Source of the DNA: Erwinia pyrifoliae DSM 12163
Lineage (GTDB): Bacteria; Pseudomonadota; Gammaproteobacteria; Enterobacterales; Enterobacteriaceae
Length of the DNA stretch: 8,281 nucleotides
Direction of reading: 5' to 3'
NCBI RefSeq assembly: GCF_000026985.1
Contig: NC_017390.1
Coordinates: 3,848,635 to 3,856,915, forward strand
Every line of letters starts with the position of its first letter. The stretch's first letter is position 1. A program made the position numbers and the translations under genes. A model generated the notes under the pieces. It was not told the origin of the DNA. It saw only the letters and a list, made by a program, of their open reading frames with translations, and searched no databases. This document shows positions 1-6,270 of this stretch, piece by piece.

Positions 1-336
1 TACTTCTCTAAAATCAGAAAATTTGTAGACTCTTTGATGAAAGTCAAATTTCCCCTTCACGTAGTGATAGACTCTCCCAACACCAGCACCATCACCTGCT
101 GTTAAAATAGCTTCCCCATCATAGGTGTATGTATCTATTTTTTCTGGCATTTGTGATCTAACAAAAAATTGATATTTACCATTTTCTTGTTTATCTTCTG
201 TATTTTTATCTCCAGTAGTAATAGAAGCAAGGAATTTAAAACGCTTAGCCTGCCAGTCAGTTGGAATTTTTCCTATCCAATCCACACAAGATTTTTTGCA
301 GAACTCATACTTCGGCAACTCAGCCATATTCACCAT
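1..336 (-). CDS. hsdS: Type I restriction-modification specificity subunit HsdS, N-terminal 112 residues (cut by window edge)
   Basis: HsdS recognises DNA for a type I R-M complex and directs both methylation (with HsdM) and cleavage (with HsdR). The frame is open from ATG 336 to the left edge. Residues 20-28 (W-I-G-K-I-P-x-x-W) match the usual opening of the first target recognition domain. Residues about 75-105 carry the familiar G-x-x-I-L-T-A-G-D-G-A-G-V-G segment followed by an F-x-x-H-Q-R-V-Y element. The start is set by an AGGGGG Shine-Dalgarno at 348-343, six bases before the ATG. Only 10 bases separate it from the hsdM stop, so the two are probably co-transcribed and translationally linked. 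The stretch is visibly richer in A+T than hsdM, as expected for exchangeable recognition domains. The second recognition domain and the conserved regions lie outside the window, so integrity cannot be judged. Confidence 0.88.
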   Translation of the reverse strand, partial: MVNMAELPKYEFCKKSCVDWIGKIPTDWQAKRFKFLASITTGDKNTEDKQENGKYQFFVRSQMPEKIDTYTYDGEAILTAGDGAGVGRVYHYVKGKFDFHQRVYKFSDFREV

Positions 337-346
337 TATCGCCCCC

Positions 347-2728
347 TTATCCCTGAATCTTGTCAACTGAAACGCCCAAAATCTGCGCAATCAGGCCTTC
401 AGACTGCTGCTCCAGCTTGATAATGTCCTGCGCCACCTCTTCCAGAGAACGCAACGGCTTAGGGTGATAGAAGTACTTATTAAAGCTGATCTCGTAGCCA
501 ATTTTCACCGAGTCCAGATTAATCCAGGCCTCTGCCACATGCGGCTTCACTTCATCGAGGAAATACTGGTAAATACTTTGCTTAAGCGGTACTGATTCCG
601 TATCACGCAGATCTGCACTGCTGTCGTAAATAATATATTCGTCTTTTTTGCCGCTGGGGTAAAAACCAAAATCAGGCAGATCTTCCGCTTCACATTCCAG
701 GCGTGCTAACAGGTCCTGTAGCTTATCGCCGTTCAGCTTCACCGTTTTATTGATGACTCTGGCCGCCGTCTCGTCATACCAGCTTACCGCGTTTACAATC
801 GCGTTCTTCTCAGCCGCAGACAGCTTGATTTTTTCCGCTTTCAGCACCTGTTCAACCTGCGCTTTGAACAGGTTGAAATCGTCAAATTCGCCGCCGCCGA
901 GGGTGGCCATCAGCCGTTCAGCGGTGTGATACACCCTCTGCAACGACAGCCAGTTTTTCACGTCGAGCAGCTTGCTTTTGGCCTTAGTATTCAGACTGAT
1001 ATCGCGCTCTGCGCACCAGGCCAGCGTGGCTTTTTCGACCGAGGCTAAAAAGCCCTTTTCGTAGATTTTGTCACCGTGTTCGCCATACAGCCAGGCCATC
1101 ACCTCGGCAAGCTGTTTATCAAAGCGCAGCGGCTGAATGGCCTCACGGGTAAAGCGGGCCTTACGCCGGTCTGGGCGCTCGACGGTGACCTTGTAATAGC
1201 CAAAGTCATCGTTACTGAATACCTTGCTGGCAATACCCACGGCATCGTGGTTAGCGTCCAGTTTTCTTTCCACCCCGGCACAAGCGAGGTAGGTTTGCGC
1301 GATCTCGGCAATATGTTCGGGGGCAAACTCGCAGTTTTTATTGCCGAGGTTCTTGCGCAGTTTGCGATACAGCAGGCTGGCATCAATCAGCTGCACCTTG
1401 CCCTGGCGATCCTGCGGTTTGTTATTATTCAGCAGCCAGATATAGGTGGTGATACCGGTGTTATAGAACAGGTTATTGGGCAGCTGCACGATAGCATCCA
1501 GCATATCGTTTTCAATCAGGTAACGGCGGATATTACTTTCACCACCGCCGGCATCACCGGTGAAAAGAGAAGATCCGTTGTGCACCGAGGCAATGCGACT
1601 GCCCAGCGAGCCGATCGCCGGGTCTTTCATTTTGCTGACCATTTCCATCAGGAACAGCAGCTGTCCGTCACTGGAGCGCGGCGTGGCATCCACCGTCTCT
1701 TCTTTGCCCGAGTAGTCCTGCAGCCGGACCTTAAAGCGTGGGTCAATCACATCGCCGCCATCTTTGATGTACTTCTGCTCAGAGGCCCAGCTTTTGCCAT
1801 AGGGCGGGTTTGACAGCATAAAGTCAAAACGCTCTGCGGCAAATTCATCGGTCGATAGCGTTGAACCCACCCGGATGTTCTCGGGGTTGTTGCCTTTGAT
1901 CATCATATCTGACTTACAGATAGCATAGGTTTCGTCGTTGATCTCTTTACCGTACAGGTAAATATCACGATTGCTGCTGGGGTATTTTGCTTCGATAAAG
2001 TTCTGCGATTCGGTCAGCATACCGCCGCTACCGCAGGCCGGATCGTATACCGTCATCGTTAGCGGCAATTTGTCTTTCACCGGGTCAAATACCAGGTGCG
2101 TCATCAGGTCGATCACTTCCCTTGGCGTGAAGTGCTCCCCGGCCTCTTCGTTATTTTCTTCGTTAAATTTACGAATAAGCTCTTCAAAGACGTAGCCCAT
2201 GCCCAAATTTGACAGGGCTGGCATAGTGTAGCCTTCGGGGTCTTCCACGGCTTTATGCGTCAGGTTGATATAAGGCGAGACGAACTTTTCCACCACATCC
2301 AGCAGCACCTGCTTCGACGCCATATGGCGGATTTGTGCCTGCAGGTTAAAGCAGGCGACGATCTCTTTAACGTTGTCACTGAAGCCCAGCAGGTACTCTT
2401 CAAAGTTCGCCAACAGGATCTGCTGGTTGTTGGTCGCCGCCTTGAACAGCAAATTTAACGTCCACTTTGAAGTGTTGTAAAACACATAGCCACTGGCCGC
2501 CATGAGTGGCGCATCATCCAGTTCAGTTGCCCGTAGTTCTTCTTTCTGAAACTTGACTTCAGCCAGCACGGCCTCTTTGCCCGGCTCTAACAGGGTATCA
2601 AGACGACGCAGTACCACCATAGGCAGAATGACGTCACGATATTTACCCCGAACATACACATCACGCAGGCAGTCGTCGGCGATGTTCCAGATAAAAGAAA
2701 TCAGTTTGTTGTGTACGCTGTGATCCAT
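347..2728 (-). CDS. hsdM: Type I restriction-modification DNA methyltransferase subunit HsdM (long form, 793 aa)
   Basis: This subunit transfers a methyl group from S-adenosylmethionine to N6 of adenine in the HsdS-defined site, in an M2S complex that also forms the core of the R2M2S restriction enzyme. Residues 1-50 resemble the HsdM N-terminal helical domain. Residues 197-205 (G-E-H-F-T-P-R-E-V) are the classic HsdM signature. Residues 230-236 (P-A-C-G-S-G-G) form the SAM-binding motif I, and 307-311 (N-P-P-Y-G) form the catalytic motif IV. A common HsdM element (F-G-Y-x-K-V-T-V-E-R-P) is at 509-519. EcoKI HsdM is about 530 residues, so this protein carries about 260 extra C-terminal residues; similar long HsdMs exist, so this is a subfamily trait rather than an obvious fusion. 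The last 40 residues look helical, possibly a coiled coil. ATG 2728 is preceded by AGGA seven bases upstream. No internal stop is seen. hsdS follows after 10 bases; hsdR is not in view. Confidence 0.95.
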   Translation of the reverse strand: MDHSVHNKLISFIWNIADDCLRDVYVRGKYRDVILPMVVLRRLDTLLEPGKEAVLAEVKFQKEELRATELDDAPLMAASGYVFYNTSKWTLNLLFKAATNNQQILLANFEEYLLGFSDNVKEIVACFNLQAQIRHMASKQVLLDVVEKFVSPYINLTHKAVEDPEGYTMPALSNLGMGYVFEELIRKFNEENNEEAGEHFTPREVIDLMTHLVFDPVKDKLPLTMTVYDPACGSGGMLTESQNFIEAKYPSSNRDIYLYGKEINDETYAICKSDMMIKGNNPENIRVGSTLSTDEFAAERFDFMLSNPPYGKSWASEQKYIKDGGDVIDPRFKVRLQDYSGKEETVDATPRSSDGQLLFLMEMVSKMKDPAIGSLGSRIASVHNGSSLFTGDAGGGESNIRRYLIENDMLDAIVQLPNNLFYNTGITTYIWLLNNNKPQDRQGKVQLIDASLLYRKLRKNLGNKNCEFAPEHIAEIAQTYLACAGVERKLDANHDAVGIASKVFSNDDFGYYKVTVERPDRRKARFTREAIQPLRFDKQLAEVMAWLYGEHGDKIYEKGFLASVEKATLAWCAERDISLNTKAKSKLLDVKNWLSLQRVYHTAERLMATLGGGEFDDFNLFKAQVEQVLKAEKIKLSAAEKNAIVNAVSWYDETAARVINKTVKLNGDKLQDLLARLECEAEDLPDFGFYPSGKKDEYIIYDSSADLRDTESVPLKQSIYQYFLDEVKPHVAEAWINLDSVKIGYEISFNKYFYHPKPLRSLEEVAQDIIKLEQQSEGLIAQILGVSVDKIQG

Positions 2729-2742
2729 TTTTTGTCCTGTTG

Positions 2743-2777
2743 AAAGCGGCCCGACGATGGGTCACCAAAGCCGCTTT
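2743..2777. repeat. Inverted repeat in the hsdM leader
   Basis: AAAGCGGC (2743-2750) and GCCGCTTT (2770-2777) are perfect 8-bp arms around a 19-base spacer. The nearer arm lies 15 bases upstream of the hsdM ATG, so in hsdM mRNA the stem would sit just before the ribosome binding site (AGGA). It may be a leader hairpin or a protein-binding site; it has no U-run after it, so it is not a simple terminator. The role is inferred only. Confidence 0.5.
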
Positions 2778-2835
2778 TAAACGCTATGCAAATGTTAACC
2801 GGCCGGGGCTAAGTCTGTCGAATTGCCGACCGTTA

Positions 2836-2863
2836 AGTATAATCTTACTTACCAGTATGCCAG
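2836..2863 (-). promoter_or_regulatory. Candidate sigma-70 promoter for hsdM
   Basis: Read on the minus strand, CTGGCA (2863-2858) and TATACT (2841-2836) are separated by 16 bases. They match the -35 and -10 consensus at 4/6 and 5/6 positions. The -10 lies inside a perfect inverted repeat, TAAGTA-N6-TACTTA (2834-2851), which could be an operator. Transcription would begin about 100 bases before the hsdM start. No experimental support is visible. Confidence 0.4.
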
Positions 2864-2974
2864 GCAGGTTGATTATCCCATACCATTTTCGACGTTTTCT
2901 GGTTTAAAGCCTGTTAACGTCGTCAGCAAAGAGCGGGTGTTGTATGCCTGCGAGTCTGGCACAGCGCTCGCTCT

Positions 2975-3011
2975 GCGCCTCGCTCCTATCACAATCATAG
3001 ACGCAATCTTT
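2975..3011 (+). promoter_or_regulatory. Candidate OxyR binding site upstream of gor
   Basis: The centre of the 37-bp OxyR pattern is intact: CTAT (2986-2989), seven bases, ATAG (2997-3000). The downstream half continues well, with A at 3006 and CTTT for CTAT at 3008-3011. The upstream outer quarter (2975-2978) does not match. The site ends against the candidate gor -35 element, the position expected for an OxyR-activated promoter. E. coli gor is known to belong to the OxyR regulon, which supports the reading. Occupancy is inferred. Confidence 0.45.
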
Positions 3012-3039
3012 GCGGGTTTTACCCGACAGGCGTTACACT
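3010..3039 (+). promoter_or_regulatory. Candidate gor promoter
   Basis: TTGCGG (3010-3015) and TACACT (3034-3039) are 18 bases apart and resemble -35 and -10 boxes. The start codon of gor is about 44 bases downstream of the -10. Short inverted repeats overlap it (CGGGT 3013-3017 with ACCCG 3021-3025, and ACCCGA 3021-3026 with TCGGGT 3041-3046), so the shared ACCCG could pair with either neighbour. Confidence 0.45.
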
Positions 3040-3082
3040 CTCGGGTAGCTGAATTTACTCACTTATGGAACTGGGACACGCG

Positions 3083-4438
3083 ATGACCAAACATTATGAC
3101 TACCTTGCCATCGGCGGCGGCAGCGGCGGTATCGCCTCCATTAACCGTGCGGCTATGTACGGACAGAAATGTGCGCTGATCGAAGCGAAGGATCTCGGTG
3201 GCACCTGCGTTAACGTTGGCTGCGTACCGAAAAAAGTGATGTGGCACGCGGCACAGATTGCCGAGGCCATCCATAACTACGGCCCGGACTATGGCTTTGA
3301 CACCACCGTCAATCAGTTTAGCTGGAACGTGCTGGTGAAGAACCGTAGCGCCTATATCGACCGCATCCATACCTCGTACGACAACGTGCTGGGTAAAAAT
3401 AAGGTGGATGTTGTCAAAGGTTTTGCGCGTTTTGTTGATGCGCGCACCGTTGAGGTGAACGGCGAGAAGATCACCGCCGATCACATTCTGATTGCTACCG
3501 GCGGCCGTCCAAGCCTGCCAGCCATCCCTGGGGCCGAATACGGTATTAACTCCGACGGTTTCTTTGAGCTGGACGCGTTGCCAAAGCGTACTGCCGTGGT
3601 CGGCGCGGGTTATATCGCGGTTGAGATTGCAGGCGTACTGAACGCGCTGGGTTCTGAAACTCACCTGTACGTGCGTAAACACGCGCCGCTGCGCAGCTTC
3701 GATCCGCTGATCGTTGACACGCTGGTTGAGGTGATGAACAGCGAAGGCCCAACGCTGCACACCGAATCAACGCCGAAAGCAGTCGTGAAAAACGCCGACG
3801 GCAGCCTTACTCTTCAGCTGGAAAACGGCAAAGAGCAGACCGTTGACTGCCTGGTGTGGGCGATTGGCCGCGAACCAATGACCGATAACCTGAACCTGGA
3901 CGTGACGGGCGTGAAGCTGAACGACAAGGGTTACATCAACGTTGATAAGTATCAAAACACCAACGTAAAGGGCATCTATGCGGTAGGCGATAACACCGGA
4001 GCGGTAGAGCTGACCCCGGTAGCGGTTGCTGCCGGACGCCGCCTCTCCGAGCGCCTGTTTAACGACAAGCCGGACGAGCATCTGGACTACAGCAATGTCC
4101 CGACCGTGGTATTCAGCCACCCGCCAATTGGCACCGTGGGCCTGAGTGAACCGGAAGCGCGTGAGAAGTTTGGCGACGACCAGCTGAAAGTGTATACATC
4201 GTCGTTTACCGCTATGTACACCGCCGTCACACAGCATCGCCAGCCGTGCCGGATGAAGCTGGTGTGCGTGGGTGAAGAAGAGAAAATTGTCGGCATCCAC
4301 GGCATCGGCTACGGTATGGATGAGATGTTACAGGGCTTCGCGGTGGCGTTGAAAATGGGCGCAACTAAGAAAGACTTCGATAACACGGTGGCGATTCACC
4401 CGACCGGGTCGGAAGAGTTTGTTACCATGAGAGGTTAA
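3083..4438 (+). CDS. gor: Glutathione-disulfide reductase (NADPH)
   Basis: Cytosolic homodimeric FAD flavoenzyme that reduces glutathione disulfide to glutathione with NADPH, maintaining the thiol pool. The 451 residues align essentially end to end with E. coli Gor (450). The FAD-binding G-G-G-S-G-G is at residues 11-16. The redox-active disulfide is Cys42/Cys47 in G-G-T-C-V-N-V-G-C. The NADPH-binding G-x-G-x-x-A is in the [10 protein letters not shown] segment near residues 174-183, followed by the Arg-rich V-R-K-H-A-P-L-R-S segment that confers NADPH preference. The catalytic His439-Pro and Glu444 pair is present in the C-terminal H-P-T-x-x-E-E. The ATG at 3083 is chosen because it gives the conserved M-T-K-H-Y-D-Y start; an in-frame ATG at 3065 would add six unconserved residues. 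The ribosome binding site is weak (GGGA at 3074-3077). It is divergent from hsdM. Strong terminator follows 50 bases after the stop. Confidence 0.98.
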   Translation: MTKHYDYLAIGGGSGGIASINRAAMYGQKCALIEAKDLGGTCVNVGCVPKKVMWHAAQIAEAIHNYGPDYGFDTTVNQFSWNVLVKNRSAYIDRIHTSYDNVLGKNKVDVVKGFARFVDARTVEVNGEKITADHILIATGGRPSLPAIPGAEYGINSDGFFELDALPKRTAVVGAGYIAVEIAGVLNALGSETHLYVRKHAPLRSFDPLIVDTLVEVMNSEGPTLHTESTPKAVVKNADGSLTLQLENGKEQTVDCLVWAIGREPMTDNLNLDVTGVKLNDKGYINVDKYQNTNVKGIYAVGDNTGAVELTPVAVAAGRRLSERLFNDKPDEHLDYSNVPTVVFSHPPIGTVGLSEPEAREKFGDDQLKVYTSSFTAMYTAVTQHRQPCRMKLVCVGEEEKIVGIHGIGYGMDEMLQGFAVALKMGATKKDFDNTVAIHPTGSEEFVTMRG

Positions 4439-4487
4439 CTTAGAAAAGCCGCCTGCGCACTTTGCGAAGTCTGAAAAACTCCGGTTG

Positions 4488-4527
4488 AAGCAGGCTGTAG
4501 ATCTTAGGATCTGCTGTCTGCTTTTTT
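4488..4527 (+). terminator. Rho-independent terminator of gor
   Basis: Arms 4488-4503 and 4508-4523 form a 16-position stem around a TTAG loop, with two wobble pairs and one mismatch, and the stem runs directly into TTTTTT (4522-4527). It lies 50 bases after the gor stop. On the minus strand no T-run follows, so it acts mainly rightward. Confidence 0.85.
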
Positions 4528-4544
4528 AAAGATGATGTCGCGTT

Positions 4545-4706
4545 TCACATAAAAAAGCCTCTTTTTAAGCGCTCATTCATCATATATGACTGAATTTCAT
4601 TCCTCCAGTTGATGTCAATGACATAGGTACAGATAAGAGCGGGATTCTCTTCATTGCAGACATCAATGATGCATCCGAGCGCCACCTTCGCATTGTTCCT
4701 TTCCAC
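4545..4706 (-). CDS. Small hypothetical ORF (53 codons, GTG start)
   Basis: The frame is open from a stop just upstream of GTG 4706 to TGA at 4547-4545. Its product reads like a protein: a hydrophobic L-G-C-I-I-D-V start, two more Cys, an I-N-W-R-N-E-I element, and a basic C-terminus ending R-G-F-F-M. There is no ATG at the front. An AAGAG run four bases upstream of the GTG is the only ribosome binding candidate. It overlaps the start of the opposite-strand small membrane ORF, so at most one is likely to be a normal gene. It may instead be the C-terminal scrap of a lost gene. No family is recognised. Confidence 0.25.
   Translation of the reverse strand: MERNNAKVALGCIIDVCNEENPALICTYVIDINWRNEIQSYMMNERLKRGFFM
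4612..4624. repeat. 13-bp palindrome ATGTCA-A-TGACAT
   Basis: Perfect 6-bp arms around one central base, in an otherwise AT-rich stretch 30-40 bases before the possible starts (4654, 4666) of the small plus-strand membrane ORF. Its size and symmetry would suit a dimeric regulator site. It also lies inside the frame of the opposed small ORF, so it may be chance. Confidence 0.35.
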
Positions 4707-4860
4707 TTTGCTCTTACCCGATCATGGCATGACGCCCCGAAATCTGCTCATACTGCTGGCAGTATGTGCAGTCGCTGCATCAGGGTTTCCGCTTATCATT
4801 ATCATTTTGCAAAAGAAGCTCGCTAAACGTTTACGCCGGTCAAAAATAGCAACCTTTTAA
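4666..4860 (+). CDS. Possible small membrane protein (64 aa)
   Basis: ATG 4666 to TAA 4858-4860. Residues about 7-17 are hydrophobic. Residues about 25-47 form a strong membrane helix (L-L-I-L-L-A-V then F-P-L-I-I-I-I-L). They are followed by a very basic tail (K-K-L-A-K-R-L-R-R-S-K), which by the positive-inside rule would stay in the cytoplasm. An in-frame TTG at 4654 with GGGA nine bases upstream is an alternative start; the ATG itself has no clear ribosome binding site. Size and architecture suit a single- or double-span small inner-membrane protein. In E. coli the gene after gor is dinQ, a small membrane toxin, but this sequence does not resemble DinQ. Function unknown; gene status uncertain. 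Confidence 0.35.
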   Translation: MMHPSATFALFLSTLLLPDHGMTPRNLLILLAVCAVAASGFPLIIIILQKKLAKRLRRSKIATF

Positions 4861-4890
4861 TCAGGAACAACCCGTTTATAAGGAGCCTGG

Positions 4891-4917
4891 ATGCGTCAAA
4901 ACGGCGAAGGGCTGTAG
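4891..4917 (+). CDS. 8-codon leader-like ORF behind a perfect Shine-Dalgarno
   Basis: AAGGAG at 4880-4885 is followed five bases later by ATG 4891 and codons for M-R-Q-N-G-E-G-L, then TAG. The signal is the cleanest ribosome binding site in the intergenic stretch, yet the frame ends at once. The last codons overlap the left arm of a hairpin with a T-run (4907-4938), an arrangement reminiscent of leader-peptide attenuators. It could equally be the surviving first codons of a deleted gene. Confidence 0.25.
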   Translation: MRQNGEGL

Positions 4918-4938
4918 CCTTATGCGATAACCCTTTTT
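4907..4938 (+). terminator. Weak terminator-like hairpin
   Basis: AAGGG (4907-4911) pairs with CCCTT (4931-4935), the inner part pairs only partly, and the right arm runs into TTTTT (4934-4938). A plausible but imperfect terminator downstream of the small membrane ORF and the 8-codon ORF. Confidence 0.35.
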
Positions 4939-5154
4939 ATCTCAATGTCATGCGGAATAACGTATAAAGCAAACGATAGGCCACGAAGGCACATCCGAAA
5001 GCTGATAGCCGTATTTGCCACGGCAAGGCGTTTCCCAGATGCGCCGTTCACCGCGAAAGTCCCGGCGTTACGACAGAAAATAACGCGCACGAGAATGTCA
5101 CCTCCTCTCACTTCGGCCAGCATGATCCGTATTGTCTGATAAAATTGATCGGCA
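4939..5154. other. Intergenic stretch with two opposed, undecidable ORFs
   Basis: Two frames are open over nearly the same bases: plus 4945-5139 (64 codons; basic, rich in Arg and Pro) and minus 5123-4920 (67 codons; Gly/Val-rich start, several Cys). Neither ATG has a usable Shine-Dalgarno, no family is recognised, and each is largely the antisense of the other. One may be a conserved small gene, but the sequence alone does not decide. Confidence 0.4.
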
Positions 5155-5172
5155 GGTTGTCACATAACAACC
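5155..5172. promoter_or_regulatory. Operator-like inverted repeat upstream of the hydrolase gene
   Basis: GGTTGT-CACATA-ACAACC is a perfect repeat with 6-bp arms and a 6-base spacer, 50 bases before the hydrolase ATG. It overlaps TTGTCA (5157-5162), the best -35 candidate; the matching -10 around 5180-5186 is poor. Geometry fits a dimeric repressor or activator site. No regulator gene is adjacent in the window. Confidence 0.4.
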
Positions 5173-5221
5173 CTGTTTTCCATTCACAGACTGACCTGAA
5201 TTACTCTTTGAGGAGACCACA

Positions 5222-6043
5222 ATGAGCACATTCAAGACCCAGGACGGCACGCAACTCTATTACAAAGATTGGGGCAGCGGTAAGCCAGTCTTGTTCAGCC
5301 ACGGTTGGCCGTTAGATGCCGATATGTGGGACAGTCAGATGCACTTTCTTGCCGAGCACGGCTACCGCGTTATTGCCTTTGACCGCCGTGGTTTCGGCCG
5401 TTCAGATCAGCCGTGGGAAGGGTATAACTATGATACCTTTGCCTCGGATATTAACGATCTGATTACGCATCTGGATCTGCACGAGGTGACGCTGGTCGGC
5501 TTCTCCATGGGCGGCGGTGACGTTTCACGCTATATCGGTCGTTATGGCAGCGAACGCGTTAGCGCGCTGGCGCTGCTTGGTGCGGTCACGCCGATCTTTG
5601 GGCAAACGGCCGATCACCCTGAAGGGGTAGAAAAGTCGGTGTTTGACGGTATTCGCGCCGGCCTGCGCAAGGACAGGGCGCAGTTTATCAGTGATTTTGC
5701 CACGCCTTTCTACGGGATTCATGCCGGACAAACCGTTTCACAAGGTGTGCTGACGCAGACGCTGAATATCGCCCTGCTGGCCTCGCTAAAGGGCACCATC
5801 GACTGTGTGACCGCCTTCGCCGAGACCGATTTCCGCGCGGATATGGCTAAAATAGACGTACCCACTCTGGTGATCCACGGTAGCAACGACCAGGTCGTAC
5901 CGTTCGAAGCTACCGGCAAGCTGTCAGCCAGGATGATTAACAACGCCGAACTAAAGGTGTATGACAATGCACCACACGGCTTTGCGGTGACCCATCAGGA
6001 CCAGCTCAACCAGGATCTGCTGGCGTTTCTGCAACAGAGGTGA
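5222..6043 (+). CDS. Alpha/beta hydrolase, non-heme chloroperoxidase / arylesterase family
   Basis: Cytosolic serine hydrolase of 273 residues, the usual size for cofactor-free haloperoxidases and related aryl esterases. These hydrolyse small esters and, with an organic acid and peroxide, make peracids. The nucleophile elbow G-F-S-M-G-G puts Ser95 at the active site. S-H-G-W-P (26-30) is the oxyanion-hole loop. Asp223 in H-G-S-N-D-Q-V-V-P and His252 in P-H-G-F complete the triad. The F-D-R-R-G-F-G-R-S-D segment (53-62) is typical of this subfamily. No signal peptide. ATG 5222 follows GAGGAG seven bases upstream. It appears monocistronic, with an operator-like repeat upstream and a perfect hairpin 24 bases after the stop. 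The physiological substrate cannot be read from the sequence; peroxide or xenobiotic ester metabolism is an inference from the family. Confidence 0.93.
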   Translation: MSTFKTQDGTQLYYKDWGSGKPVLFSHGWPLDADMWDSQMHFLAEHGYRVIAFDRRGFGRSDQPWEGYNYDTFASDINDLITHLDLHEVTLVGFSMGGGDVSRYIGRYGSERVSALALLGAVTPIFGQTADHPEGVEKSVFDGIRAGLRKDRAQFISDFATPFYGIHAGQTVSQGVLTQTLNIALLASLKGTIDCVTAFAETDFRADMAKIDVPTLVIHGSNDQVVPFEATGKLSARMINNAELKVYDNAPHGFAVTHQDQLNQDLLAFLQQR

Positions 6044-6066
6044 AGGCGCTAAGGCCAAAGATCGTG

Positions 6067-6089
6067 CCGACTGCCTGTCAGGCAGTCGG
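6067..6089. terminator. Perfect hairpin after the hydrolase gene (no T-run)
   Basis: CCGACTGCCTG (6067-6077) and CAGGCAGTCGG (6079-6089) are perfect 11-bp arms around a single T, giving a 9-bp GC-rich stem with a 5-base loop when folded. There is no T-run on either side, so it is not a classical intrinsic terminator. It could protect the mRNA 3' end or pause polymerase. A second small stem, CGGT-TCAG-ACCG, follows at 6096-6107. Confidence 0.5.
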
Positions 6090-6099
6090 GAAGGACGGT

Positions 6100-6246
6100 T
6101 CAGACCGCCCCTTCATCGCAGGCAAAGCGGCTATGCGTGGAAGTTTTCAGCCTGTATGACTTGTGCGTGTCCAAAACGACCAGGTCACTCTTCCTCATCC
6201 CTTTACCTGTCCAGCCCAGCAGGTGAAAATCAAATCGTGCGCTCAT
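6100..6246 (-). CDS. Small hypothetical ORF (48 aa), weak
   Basis: ATG 6246 to TGA 6102-6100, with AGGA 10 bases upstream of the ATG. The product starts M-S-A-R-F-D-F-H, is basic in the middle (L-D-T-H-K-S-Y-R-L-K-T) and ends acidic. It converges on the hydrolase gene and its 3' hairpin. No family is recognised; it may be chance or a gene fragment. Confidence 0.2.
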   Translation of the reverse strand: MSARFDFHLLGWTGKGMRKSDLVVLDTHKSYRLKTSTHSRFACDEGAV

Positions 6247-6270
6247 ACCGGGATATTCCTGAGGTGATAC

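Noticed and set aside
1076..1813. Long plus-strand ORF (245 codons) opposite hsdM
   Set aside because: It is the antisense shadow of the conserved methyltransferase core (motifs at residues 307-311 lie within it); no ribosome binding site or family resemblance.
3065..3082. Earlier in-frame ATG for gor at 3065
   Set aside because: It adds six residues not found in Gor homologues; the 3083 start gives the conserved N-terminus.
2823..3086. Plus-strand ORF with TTG start running into gor
   Set aside because: No ribosome binding site, and it would span the gor promoter region; more likely non-coding control DNA.
3059..3760. Long minus-strand ORFs opposite gor (233 codons here, 177 codons at 3767-4300)
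   Set aside because: Shadows of a highly conserved housekeeping gene with strong codon bias; such antisense frames are common in GC-rich genes.
4551..4566. AAAAAG-CCT-CTTTTT hairpin as a second terminator after gor
   Set aside because: The stem is almost all A-T with a 3-base loop and would be unstable; the upstream hairpin at 4488-4527 is sufficient.
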